From Kutzneria sp044547355 (GTDB lineage: Bacteria; Actinomycetota; Actinomycetes; Mycobacteriales; Pseudonocardiaceae), in contig NZ_JBIUAG010000027.1 in the NCBI RefSeq assembly GCF_044547355.1, positions 1 to 64,000 of the forward strand: DNA of 64,000 nucleotides, written 5' to 3'. Under the pieces are notes generated by a model, which worked only from the letters and a program-made list of their open reading frames with translations, was not told the DNA's origin and searched no databases. The translations under genes and the position numbers were made by a program. Shown here one piece after another: positions 8,490-16,846 of this stretch (positions are counted from its first letter, which is position 1; every line of letters begins with the position of its first letter).

Positions 8490-10544
8490 GTGAACCGCTT
8501 CGAGGGCGAGGCGAACGGGCCGGTGGTGCAGGCCGCGACGATCCATGGTGGCGTCCACATCCACGGATCGGGGCCGGCGCGGCGGCCGAACGGGTTGCCG
8601 GTGCGGGCGGGGCTGTTCCTGAACCGGCGGGACGAGCTGGACGCCTTCGACGGGATGGTGGCGGCGTACCGGGAGGAGCGGCGGTCGCTGGCGTTCGCGA
8701 TCACGGGGTACGGCGGCGTGGGCAAGACGGCGCTGGCCGTGCACTGGGCGCACGAGGCGAGCGGGAAGTTCCGCGACGGGGTGGTGTACGCCGACCTGGG
8801 CGGCTCGGCCGAGACGGGGCCGGTGCCGGTGGGGGTGGTGCTGGCGATCCTGCTGCGACAGCTCGGCGTGGAGCGGATCCCCAAGTCGGACGAGGAGAAG
8901 CTGGCGGCCTACCGGGCGCGGACGGCGGACAGCGAGCTGCTGGTGGTGCTGGACGACGCGGCGACGATGGCCCAGGTGACGGCGGCGCGGCCGTCCTCGC
9001 CGCGGAGCATGGTGCTGGTGACATGCCGGCAGAAGCTCACCGGCTTCGGCTACAACGAAATCGAGTCCACGCGGCTGGACCCGCTGGCCGAAGACGTGGC
9101 CACCGACCTGGTGTCCCGGCTGGTGGGGGACGGGCTGAGCCCCGACGATCGACATGAGCTGACGAACCTGGTGGCGGTGTGCGGCGGATTGCCGCTGGCG
9201 CTGCGGATCGCGGCGATCCAGCTCCGCGAGAACCCCCGAGGGCTGGTCGCGAGGCTCGGGGCGGAACGGGATCGGCTGGCCTCGCTCGCGGTCGACGAGG
9301 AGCGGCTGGTCGACGCCGTGTTCGACGCGGGTTACCTGCGTCTGGACGAGGAAACGGCCCGCGCGTATCGGCTGCTGGCGCTGTGGGACGGCCCGAGCTT
9401 TGACGTGGCCGCGGCGGCGGCGCTGCTGGATCGTGATCCAGAGACCGCGGAAACCCTTCTGCGCCAACTGGTTCGGGTCTATCTGCTCGGCGTCGAGGAC
9501 GGCCGGTACGGGTTCCACAGCCTGATTCGCCTGCACGGCAGGGATCGCGCCGAGCAGGCGGAGTCGGTCGACGACCGCCGGGCGGCGATGGGCCGGATGG
9601 TGCGGCACTTCCGCGACTACTGGATCGCCCGGGACAAGGCGCTGTCCGCTAGGCCGCGGGCCTGCGAGGACGTGTACGCCGAGATTCCCGTTGTGCACGA
9701 AGGGGATTCGGCGGCGGCGCTGGCCGATCTGGAACGGGAGCGGGAGAACCTGCTGGCGGCGGTGCTGGTCGCCAAGCGGTGGGGATTCGACGACTACGCC
9801 TGGCACATGGGGGTGGCGTCGTTCCCGTTCTACTTCCAGCGCGGCCACTACGAGGACTGGATCAGCACGCACGAGGTGGCGCTGGAGGCGGCCGTCGGCC
9901 AGGACCGGGCGTTGATCCAGCTGCACAACCAGCTGGGCACGGCGCATTTCGAGCTGGACGAGAACGTCAAGGCGCTCAAGCAGTACCAGCTGAGCCTGGA
10001 CCTGGCGGTCAAGATCGGCGACCCGATGGGGCAGCAGACCAACTGGGAGTGGCTCGGCTTCATCTGGGAACGCCGCGAGCAGTACGAGAAGGCGTTGCAC
10101 AGCTCCGACATGAGCCGGGCCCTGGTCGCCCGGTGGCCGGCGAACAAGCAACCCCGCGCCTTCGCCCTCTACAACATGAACAGCGGGCGGGTGTTGGTCG
10201 AGGCCGGACGGCTGGACGAGGCGCTGCCCCGGCTCGCCGAGGCGAAGCGGTTCTTCCTCGCTGGCAACGACGTCGTCAACGTGGCCAAGACCGACTACAG
10301 CATCGGCAAGGCCTACGGGTTGCTCGGGCGGGCGGCGGAGGCGGTCGAGCTGCTCGAACCGGCGCTTGCGGTGCTGACCGAGCAGGGATCGTTGGCCTGG
10401 CAGGAATCCCTGCACGAGAGCCTGGCCGAGGCCTACCGCCAACTCGGTCGCGACGAGGACGCGGACCGGCACCACGCCGAGAAGCAGCGGCTGAACCAGG
10501 AGCTCACGCAGCGTCGAGACGCCGTAAGGCGACTCTACGGCTGA
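8490..10544 (+). CDS. NB-ARC-TPR (STAND) protein with amyloid-like N-terminal motif
   Basis: A 684-residue STAND ATPase. The NB-ARC domain has Walker A GYGGVGKT at 73-80, Walker B-like LLVVLDD near 148 and a GLPLAL motif near 234. A winged-helix region and TPR-like repeats (about 430-680) follow. Unlike SARP-type NB-ARC regulators there is no DNA-binding domain. Instead residues 10-25 read GPVVQAATIHGGVHIH, which resembles the RHIM-related amyloid signalling motif (BASS3 type) described at the N-termini of actinobacterial NLR-like proteins. Such motifs transmit activation to an effector carrying the same motif, but none is visible nearby. The GTG start at 8490 follows a G-rich site. The 3' end overlaps the convergent glycosyltransferase by 41 bp. 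Confidence 0.85.
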   Translation: MNRFEGEANGPVVQAATIHGGVHIHGSGPARRPNGLPVRAGLFLNRRDELDAFDGMVAAYREERRSLAFAITGYGGVGKTALAVHWAHEASGKFRDGVVYADLGGSAETGPVPVGVVLAILLRQLGVERIPKSDEEKLAAYRARTADSELLVVLDDAATMAQVTAARPSSPRSMVLVTCRQKLTGFGYNEIESTRLDPLAEDVATDLVSRLVGDGLSPDDRHELTNLVAVCGGLPLALRIAAIQLRENPRGLVARLGAERDRLASLAVDEERLVDAVFDAGYLRLDEETARAYRLLALWDGPSFDVAAAAALLDRDPETAETLLRQLVRVYLLGVEDGRYGFHSLIRLHGRDRAEQAESVDDRRAAMGRMVRHFRDYWIARDKALSARPRACEDVYAEIPVVHEGDSAAALADLERERENLLAAVLVAKRWGFDDYAWHMGVASFPFYFQRGHYEDWISTHEVALEAAVGQDRALIQLHNQLGTAHFELDENVKALKQYQLSLDLAVKIGDPMGQQTNWEWLGFIWERREQYEKALHSSDMSRALVARWPANKQPRAFALYNMNSGRVLVEAGRLDEALPRLAEAKRFFLAGNDVVNVAKTDYSIGKAYGLLGRAAEAVELLEPALAVLTEQGSLAWQESLHESLAEAYRQLGRDEDADRHHAEKQRLNQELTQRRDAVRRLYG

Positions 10545-13410
10545 TCGCCCCGGCGGCGACCCGCACCTCGTCGATTCCCTTACCCAGCAACGAATAGGCC
10601 ACCGAAGCGGCGAGCGCGGTGTCGACGGCGGCGTCCGGCACGAGGTCGATCCGGTCGCCGTCACGGGTCCGGATCCGGCAAACGCCGTCGGGGCCGCCGG
10701 CGGCGGCCAGGGCGATCGCCGGATGCTCGACGATCACCGCGCGCAGCCAGCCTTCCGGGTCATGGTCGACGTCCCCGACGATCACGTCGGCCGCGCCGAG
10801 CATGCGTCGGCCGGGATGGTCGATGTGCACGACCAGATGCCCGGAGTTGGCGCGCAGCTCGGCCGGGTAGCGGGTGATCGTCACCGTGCCGTCGGCGAGC
10901 ACGCAGTCCACGGCCAGCGCGGTCGGCACCGGGGCGGGGGACAGGCCGTCGGTCGGCAGCGGGTGCACCGGCGGCTCGACGACCGGCTCGGCCAGGTCCA
11001 TGATCGAGTAGCAGAGCCGGCGCAGCCGTTCCAATGCCTCGTGCGGCGCGGACGTGACCATGTCCGACACGGCCGCGAAGGCGCCCGGCCGGTGCTCTGC
11101 GACGGCCCGGTCGATCTGGGATCGCAGCGGCCGATCCCGGTGCAGGCGTGGGGCGAGGCCGCCGAGCACATCGACTGGCGAGGCCGGGGCGACATCCCCG
11201 GCCGGGAACGAACCGAGCAGCGTCGGGCGGTCCAAAGCGGCGCCATATGCCGTAGTGGAGCCATGATCGCCGATAACGCAGTCGGCGGCGATCAAGGCCG
11301 CGCGCCAACCCTCGGTGTCCGGCACCAGAATCAGGCCGGCCCGCAGGCAATCCGACAGCCAGGTCCTGACCTGCCACGGCCCGTGGCCGTGCCAGATGTT
11401 GGGGTGCACGATGGCGACGACCCGGTAGGAGTCGACCGGCAGCTCGGCCAGCAGCCGCCGGGGCAGCTCCGGCCAGTCACCGAGCAGGGAATGCCGCCAC
11501 CACGTGGAGTTCAGCGCGATGACGGTGTGGTCGTCGGTCGCGCCGAGGGCCCGGCGGTACTCCGCCCGGTGCGACAGGCTGGCCAGGATCCGGTCATAGC
11601 AGGGATCCCCGGCGACCACGCCGGTGTGCGCCGCGGCCGGGACCGCGGCCGTGAGCCGTGCCAGCTGCTCGTCGTGCGAGAGGACCAGGGCGGTGGCGAT
11701 GGGGCGGCCGTCGTAGAGCAGCCATTGCGGGGACAGGCCGAACACCTGCCGGCCCTCGGACTCCGGACCCCGGTACTCCGATTTCCGATTTCCGATTTCC
11801 GATTTCCGATTTCCTGGCGATTGTTTAGTATAGCCCATTCCGTGGGACAACACGACAATGGGCGCCTCGATTTCCGTCAGGCCGCCGTGATTGGCGGTGA
11901 CGGCCAGGTCGAACCGGGTCTGCAGGGCCTGCGGCCACGGGATGACGATCATGCCGAGCCGGTCCAGCAGCTCCGACAGCCCGTGGTGGAAGGGATCGGA
12001 GCCGTTCCACGAGAACACCACCTGCACCCGCGGGTCGCTGTCGAACACGGCCACCGCGTCGAGCAGCCGGGTCGCCGCGGTGACGTTGTGCGCGACCACC
12101 AGCACCTGCCGCCGGACGCTGACCGTGTTCCAGTGCGGCGTCTGGATGCCCACCGGCGCCTTGACCCACACCGACTCCACCCCTTCGCCGAAACTGCTGG
12201 TGGGAGCACCGTAGCCGATCATCGCCGGTGCCTGGGCGGCGAGGAAGGCATGGATGGCCTCGCGATGGTCGAAACGGCGTCGCACCAGGTCCCGGCCGGC
12301 GTCGCGCAGCCGCCGCCGGGTCGGCTCGTCGGCCCGCAGCGCCCGCCGGATCGCGGCCGCCAGCCGCGCCGGATCGCCCGGCGGGGCGGTGTAGCCGGTG
12401 ACGCCGTCGAGAACCTGCTCGGCCAGGCCGCCGGCGGTGGTCGAGACCACCGGCCCCGCCCCGGCCAGGAACGACTCCACCGGGATCCGGCCGAACGGCT
12501 CGACCCGCGACGGCACGACCACCGCCCGCAGCCGGGGATGCGTGAGCAGCCCTCGCACCTCCGGCCCGAACCGGTCGATCACCGTGGCGTCGATTCCCAG
12601 GCGCGCCACCCTTTCCCGGAGCTGCCGCTGATACGGGGTGGGGGTGTCCCGCTCGGTGGTGGCGGCCAGCACCAGATGCGGGAAACCTTGCGTGCGAAGG
12701 ATTTCCACCGCGTCGAGCAGGTCGTCGAATCCCTTGTACGGCTCGGCGCGGCCCATCGCCAGCACGAACGGCGGCAGCGTCGCGGTGGTGGGCATCGGCC
12801 GGTCCTCGTCGACAAGGCCGTCGCGCAGGTCGATCATCGCCGCCGCCGGCACGCCGTACTCCGTGCGCAGATGCCTTCGCATGTAACCGGAAATGGCCGC
12901 GATGCGACCGCCGTGCTCGGCGGCGCGGGCCATCGCCGCCCGCTCCCAGGCGATTCGCTCCCGATCCCACGGCGTGTGCAGAGCACCGCTGGATCGCGGC
13001 ACCAACACCAGACGCCGCACCAGCGGCGGCGGCAACACCGTCGCCAGCCCGAGGAAGGGAACGTCGAAAGCCAGCACCAGCAACGGATCCGGCACCTCGT
13101 TGTGCAGAATCCGCCCGGCGTCCTCGGCCAGCCGCCGGAAGTTGGCCAGCTCGCCCCACCGGTCCAGGCCGTCGGTTCCGTTGTCCACCGGGAAAACCTC
13201 GGCCCGACGCAGCCGTGCGCGCACGTCCCGGTGCCAGTCCTCCTGGCGTTCGGGATTGGCCTTGCTCAGGCGCACCGGCAACACGACCAGCCGGATGTCG
13301 GCCGGCAGCGTGTCCACCAGAACGTCGAGAAAGGCGCGGTTGGCGTAGCCGGCCCCGGTCCCGCAGCCGTAGAAGCCGTCGTGGATGGCCAGCACGACCG
13401 TGCCGGTCAC
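10504..13410 (-). CDS. two-domain glycosyltransferase (GT4 + CDP-glycerol glycerophosphotransferase-like)
   Basis: A 968-residue protein. Residues 1-400 look like a GT4 glycosyltransferase (FVLAMGRAEPYKGFDDLL, VVVPSRVEPFGRIPVESFLAG). Residues about 430-800 resemble the TagB/TagF-like glycero- or glycosylphosphotransferase fold of wall polymer synthesis (IVVLSHGMGY, FGLSPQWLL, ADCVIGDHGSTTAYGAAL). A C-terminal tail of about 150 residues is unassigned. A wall teichoic-acid-like or surface glycan role is inferred. GTG at 13410 overlaps the TetR stop (GTGA). Residues about 534-546 are encoded by an AT-rich heptanucleotide tandem repeat, a potential slippage site. Confidence 0.8.
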   Translation of the reverse strand: MTGTVVLAIHDGFYGCGTGAGYANRAFLDVLVDTLPADIRLVVLPVRLSKANPERQEDWHRDVRARLRRAEVFPVDNGTDGLDRWGELANFRRLAEDAGRILHNEVPDPLLVLAFDVPFLGLATVLPPPLVRRLVLVPRSSGALHTPWDRERIAWERAAMARAAEHGGRIAAISGYMRRHLRTEYGVPAAAMIDLRDGLVDEDRPMPTTATLPPFVLAMGRAEPYKGFDDLLDAVEILRTQGFPHLVLAATTERDTPTPYQRQLRERVARLGIDATVIDRFGPEVRGLLTHPRLRAVVVPSRVEPFGRIPVESFLAGAGPVVSTTAGGLAEQVLDGVTGYTAPPGDPARLAAAIRRALRADEPTRRRLRDAGRDLVRRRFDHREAIHAFLAAQAPAMIGYGAPTSSFGEGVESVWVKAPVGIQTPHWNTVSVRRQVLVVAHNVTAATRLLDAVAVFDSDPRVQVVFSWNGSDPFHHGLSELLDRLGMIVIPWPQALQTRFDLAVTANHGGLTEIEAPIVVLSHGMGYTKQSPGNRKSEIGNRKSEYRGPESEGRQVFGLSPQWLLYDGRPIATALVLSHDEQLARLTAAVPAAAHTGVVAGDPCYDRILASLSHRAEYRRALGATDDHTVIALNSTWWRHSLLGDWPELPRRLLAELPVDSYRVVAIVHPNIWHGHGPWQVRTWLSDCLRAGLILVPDTEGWRAALIAADCVIGDHGSTTAYGAALDRPTLLGSFPAGDVAPASPVDVLGGLAPRLHRDRPLRSQIDRAVAEHRPGAFAAVSDMVTSAPHEALERLRRLCYSIMDLAEPVVEPPVHPLPTDGLSPAPVPTALAVDCVLADGTVTITRYPAELRANSGHLVVHIDHPGRRMLGAADVIVGDVDHDPEGWLRAVIVEHPAIALAAAGGPDGVCRIRTRDGDRIDLVPDAAVDTALAASVAYSLLGKGIDEVRVAAGAISRRVALRRLDAA
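11777..11814. repeat. heptanucleotide tandem repeat inside a gene
   Basis: TCCGATT occurs five times in a row from 11777 to 11811, followed by a partial TCC. It lies within the glycosyltransferase gene and encodes a low-complexity stretch with GNRKSE repeats between two conserved motifs. Because 7 is not a multiple of 3, gain or loss of one unit shifts the frame. The AT-rich unit stands out from the surrounding composition. Confidence 0.95.
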
Positions 13411-14024
13411 ACCGGTCCCGCGCGCAGGCCGGCGATGAGCGTGCCGATGGTGCCGGCGACCACCGTCTCCGGTGGCCGGCCGCCGATCATGCCGTTGCCG
13501 ATGATCGTGGCCAGGCCCTGGATCGTGGCCAGCACCGCCATGCTCACCCGCTCCAGGTCGTCGGCGATCTCCCCGGCCCGCACCGCGTCCTCGATCATCC
13601 GCTGCGGGGCCGCGAACGCCTGCTCGTTGGCCGCGCGCAGCTCGGGCGAGGACGCCGTGTCCTTGCGCGCGAACAGCAGGCCCAGCAGCACCGGGTGCGC
13701 GGTGGCGAAGTCGACGTAGGCGTGCGCGAAGGCCAGCAGCCGCTCGTCGAAGCCGCCGTGCTCGCACGCCGCCAACCGAGCCTCGATCAGTTCGCCCAGC
13801 TCGTCGAGCCCGCGCACGGCCAGCGCGTCCAGCAGCGCCTGCTTGTCGGCGAAGTGCCGCTGCGGGGCCCCGTGGCTGACGCCGATCTCGCGGGCCAGCT
13901 CACGCAGCGACAGGCCGGCCGAGCCGGTCTCCTCGATGCGCTTCTGGGCCAGGTCGAGCAGTTCCGCGCGCAGGCTGCCGTGGTGATAGGGGCTGGATTT
14001 CGGGGGCACGAACCACCTTCCCAT
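13407..14024 (-). CDS. TetR-family regulator
   Basis: A 205-residue repressor-type protein. The N-terminal HTH spans about residues 20-65 (LSLRELAREIGVSHGAPQRHFADKQALL, split here only by my numbering), and a TetR C-terminal WHG-like ligand domain follows. ATG at 14024 gives the full protein; an in-frame GTG five codons later is possible. It is cotranscribed with the downstream glycosyltransferase (GTGA overlap), so it may control that gene or the remnant locus upstream. Confidence 0.9.
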   Translation of the reverse strand: MGRWFVPPKSSPYHHGSLRAELLDLAQKRIEETGSAGLSLRELAREIGVSHGAPQRHFADKQALLDALAVRGLDELGELIEARLAACEHGGFDERLLAFAHAYVDFATAHPVLLGLLFARKDTASSPELRAANEQAFAAPQRMIEDAVRAGEIADDLERVSMAVLATIQGLATIIGNGMIGGRPPETVVAGTIGTLIAGLRAGPV

Positions 14025-14068
14025 GGATCGACTGCGGCGGCCGGACAGACTACCTCACACGCCGACCG

Positions 14069-14222
14069 TCAGGGGCTCGGTGAGCTCATGATCCCCTCGA
14101 CGCCACCGAGCTCGCGGCCCGTGCCGGAGGCCTTGAAGCCGCCGTAGGGGGCGCGTCGAAGTCGAAATCGACCGCGGTGTTCACCGTCTGCGAGCCGGCG
14201 CGGACCCGCAGCGCCCGGTCCA
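14069..14222 (-). pseudogene. 3' remnant of an aldehyde dehydrogenase gene, frameshifted
   Basis: Read on the minus strand, one frame gives RVRAGSQTVNTAVDFDFDAP and a second continues with APYGGFKASGTGRELGGVEG to a TGA at 14069. This is the C-terminal region of an aldehyde dehydrogenase (canonical AP(Y/F)GG(F/Y)K-SG-GRE). The two halves are joined by two extra C residues at the frameshift near 14150. The frame is closed just upstream of 14222, so about 90% of the gene is gone. Confidence 0.8.
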
Positions 14223-14389
14223 CTCACGTGGGCGGCAACCAATTCCGCCCCAAGTGCAGGTGACCGGGTGGCAGACGGGAGGCGAAAGGTGTCAACCGTC
14301 GCCAGGTGCGCCCGTTCGGCCTGTTGAGCCGGGCCCGTGGGTGCCCAAACGATGGAGGCGTATTTCCCTGCGACCTTTGGAGTGCGGCC

Positions 14390-15037
14390 ATGGCCGAGAC
14401 GATGACCAAGCGGCGGGCGTTTTCCGTCGCGTTCACCCTGCTGGCTTTCGCGGCGTCGACGGTGGCCTTGGCCCCGTCCGCCGCCGCCGCTCCGCCCAAC
14501 ATTCCGAGCAAGGCCACCGCCCAGTCCGAGCTCAATGCCTTGACCGTGGCGGCCGAGGGCTCCATGACCGGCTATTCCCGTGACCGCTTCCCCCACTGGA
14601 TCACCATTTCCGGCACCTGCGACACCCGGGAGACCGTCCTCAAGCGCGACGGCACCGGCGTCACCGTCAACAGCGCCTGCTCCGCCACTTCCGGCAGCTG
14701 GTACAGCCCTTATGACGGCGCCACCTGGACCGCCGCCTCCGACGTCGACATCGATCATGTCGTCCCGCTGGCCGAGGCCTGGCGCTCCGGCGCCTCCGGC
14801 TGGACCGACAGCAAGCGCCAGTCCTACGCCAACGATCTGACCGATCCCCAGCTCATCGCCGTCACCGACAACGTCAACCAGTCCAAGGGCGACCAGGACC
14901 CCTCCACCTGGCAGCCCTCCCGCACCGCCTACCGCTGCACCTACGCCGAGATGTGGATCAAGGTCAAGTCCGTCTGGGGCCTGTCCCTCCAGTCCGCCGA
15001 GAAGTCCGCCCTCCAAACCATGCTCAACGGCTGCTGA
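14390..15037 (+). CDS. secreted HNH-family nuclease
   Basis: A 215-residue exported protein. The signal peptide (about residues 1-36) has a TKRR n-region, a hydrophobic core and an AAAA-type cleavage site. The mature part carries a DIDHVVPLAEAWRSGA motif of the GmrSD-C/DUF1524 type of HNH nuclease, a later NVNQSKGDQDP segment supplying the asparagine, and several Cys. Such proteins are common extracellular actinomycete nucleases. GGAG 7 bases before ATG 14390 supports this start. A terminator hairpin follows at 15046. Confidence 0.85.
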   Translation: MAETMTKRRAFSVAFTLLAFAASTVALAPSAAAAPPNIPSKATAQSELNALTVAAEGSMTGYSRDRFPHWITISGTCDTRETVLKRDGTGVTVNSACSATSGSWYSPYDGATWTAASDVDIDHVVPLAEAWRSGASGWTDSKRQSYANDLTDPQLIAVTDNVNQSKGDQDPSTWQPSRTAYRCTYAEMWIKVKSVWGLSLQSAEKSALQTMLNGC

Positions 15038-15045
15038 CCCTCCCT

Positions 15046-15075
15046 CGGGCCGGTTCCCCCTTCGGAGCCGGCCCG
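15046..15075. terminator. terminator hairpin
   Basis: A 12-bp stem, CGGGCCGGTTCC at 15046-15057 with GGAGCCGGCCCG at 15064-15075 (one G-T pair) and a 6-base loop, begins 9 bp after the nuclease stop. It lies between convergent genes and may serve both. Confidence 0.75.
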
Positions 15076-15128
15076 CCCGGAGGACCTCCCGCCCTCGCCG
15101 TGGAAGCGCTTGTCGGGCAACGGTTCCG

Positions 15129-16292
15129 CTAGCCCGCTTGTCGCCACCCCTGGTCTCGGTCGTCGCCGTTGGCGAACTCCGGCAGTCCCGCCTTGATCCG
15201 CACTTCCCAGCGACTGTGGTGGATCAACCGATGACAGGCGCTGCACAGCAACACCAGATTGTCCAGACTGGTCGGCCCTCCCTCAGCCCATTCCACCACG
15301 TGATGCGCGTGGCATTGCCGAGGTTTCCTTCCACATCCCGGAAACGCGCACCCCTTGTCTCGGATGATCAGTGCTCTGCGTATCGCGTTGGGGATTGTCC
15401 GGCTGGCCCGTCCGATGTCGAGCACCTCGGACCTGGCCCCCAGCACCACCCGCAGGATCGTGCTGTCACAGGCGATCCTGCGCACCGAGGCGGCGTTGAG
15501 CGGCCCCATGCCCGCCAGGTCGGCGGTGCCCCGCTGCTCCTGAAAGTCCTTCCACGACATGGTGAGGGCGATGTGCGGCTTCTCCCCACCCTCCTCGGGC
15601 AGGTCCTTGCACCCCGCCGCCAACTCGAGGATCTCCACCAGCGCGTCACCCTGCCGCTCCGCAGTCGTGCGCGTGTCCTCAGCCGACGTCGGCTTGGCCA
15701 ACGGACTGATCAACGCCTCCAACAACGCCAGGCTCTCCAGGTCGAGGAACCCGTCGATGTCCCCGCCGTTGCGGCGCTTGCGGATGGTCAACGCCCGCTT
15801 GGGCTGGGCCGACTCCCGGTCATCAGGCGCTTTCCCGTCCTGATCCAGCAACACCAGGATCCGCTGCGCGACATCCTTGAACTGGCCGAGGTCGAGCGTC
15901 GCCGCGTACCGCACCAACGCCGCCTCGACCTTCTCCCGGTCCGGCTCCGGCGCCTCAGCGAGCGTCTTGTCCATGACGACCAGATGCTGCCTGCTCAGCA
16001 ACGCCTCGGCCGCCACCTCCCGGACCGCCTCCCGCTGAAACAACTCCGCGTGCCGCACCAGCTCCCGGGCCTCACCCCGGGTGATCTCCCACTCCACCGT
16101 CAGATCCGCGACCAGCGCCGCCCGATCGTCCTTGGTCCGGTTGGTGCGGTTCCACAGCTCCCGCACATCCTCGACCTGCCCCAGGTAGTCGGCCTTACGC
16201 CGCCGCTCCCGCCTCTTCCCGTCACTGCGCAGCGCTCCATCGCTCAGCCGCCACCTCTCGGCGTCGACTGGCAATTCCGGGTTCGCTGACAT
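15129..16292 (-). CDS. DUF222 / 13E12-type HNH endonuclease-domain protein
   Basis: A 387-residue protein of the DUF222-HNH family that is highly repeated in actinobacterial genomes. The helical DUF222 part covers about residues 40-270. The C-terminal HNH has GCAFPGCGRKPRQCHAHHVVEW near 310-330 and LVLLCSACHRLIHH near 345-360, with zinc-binding cysteines. Cellular function is unknown, although many copies are suspected mobile or homing-like elements. The ATG at 16292 lies 6 bases after TAAGAT, so a leaderless start is likely. Confidence 0.9.
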   Translation of the reverse strand: MSANPELPVDAERWRLSDGALRSDGKRRERRRKADYLGQVEDVRELWNRTNRTKDDRAALVADLTVEWEITRGEARELVRHAELFQREAVREVAAEALLSRQHLVVMDKTLAEAPEPDREKVEAALVRYAATLDLGQFKDVAQRILVLLDQDGKAPDDRESAQPKRALTIRKRRNGGDIDGFLDLESLALLEALISPLAKPTSAEDTRTTAERQGDALVEILELAAGCKDLPEEGGEKPHIALTMSWKDFQEQRGTADLAGMGPLNAASVRRIACDSTILRVVLGARSEVLDIGRASRTIPNAIRRALIIRDKGCAFPGCGRKPRQCHAHHVVEWAEGGPTSLDNLVLLCSACHRLIHHSRWEVRIKAGLPEFANGDDRDQGWRQAG

Positions 16293-16298
16293 ACCCCC

Positions 16299-16304
16299 AT
16301 CTTA
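16299..16304 (-). promoter_or_regulatory. -10 box TAAGAT, leaderless start
   Basis: On the minus strand TAAGAT is followed by 6 bases and then the ATG of the DUF222-HNH gene at 16292. Confidence 0.45.
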
Positions 16305-16402
16305 CCACCCATTCGACGCCAATCTCCTTGCCCAGCAATGATTACCCGATCGTGTCCACCCTGAAGATTCCTTCAGGAAAGCGCTTTCCAACCTAGCAAC
16401 GC

Positions 16403-16654
16403 GCCCACCCCCCAAACGGCAAGCAAACAACCAAAGCCACCCCCCTCCCACGTCCCAAGCCCTCTGTAAACCGCACCCCCACCCTCCTGCCACCGCGCCA
16501 CGAACCCCGCCCCTCACCTGACTCGCCGCCCCCACCCCCAAACCGCAAGCAAACAACCAAAGCCACCCCCGTCTCACGTCCCAAGCCCTCTGTAAACCGC
16601 ACCCCCACCCTCCTGCCACCGCGCCACGAACCCCACCCCCCACCTGACTCGCGG
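16403..16654. repeat. two-copy 126-bp tandem repeat
   Basis: Copies at about 16403-16528 and 16529-16654 are nearly identical. The anchors AAGCAAACAACC (16421 and 16547) and TGTAAACCGC (16465 and 16591) are both exactly 126 bp apart. Differences are confined to a few positions. 126 is a multiple of 3, so any frame crossing it repeats a 42-residue unit. Confidence 0.9.
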
Positions 16655-16846
16655 CACCCCAGCCAGACACAGCAAGGGCTAAAGCATCGGCCCCAGCGGG
16701 CCATGGGCCGAGCGATGGCAGGAGGGCAACCCTGGCGGCCGGACCACATGAAAGTGTCGGGAGCAGCCGATCAGCGCGAGAGGCGCTTGGCGCTGCCACA
16801 TGTGGCGAAAAGGGCAGGGTTAGACGTGAGGGTTCGTCGGCATCGC

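Larger units (their letters stand above)
16293..16846. other. non-coding gap containing a 126-bp tandem repeat
   Basis: Apart from the promoter at 16299 and the tandem repeat at 16403-16654, this 554-bp stretch shows no convincing gene. The plus strand is extremely C-rich, with runs such as CCACCCCC, and its composition differs from that of flanking genes. An open frame across the repeat on the minus strand is repetitive Gly/Trp-rich and is treated as spurious. Confidence 0.6.

Noticed and set aside
16302..16799. Minus-strand frame encoding a Gly/Trp-rich protein with 42-residue repeats
   Set aside because: It exists only because the 126-bp tandem repeat is a multiple of three. Composition is extreme, there is no ribosome binding site, and the start is arbitrary.
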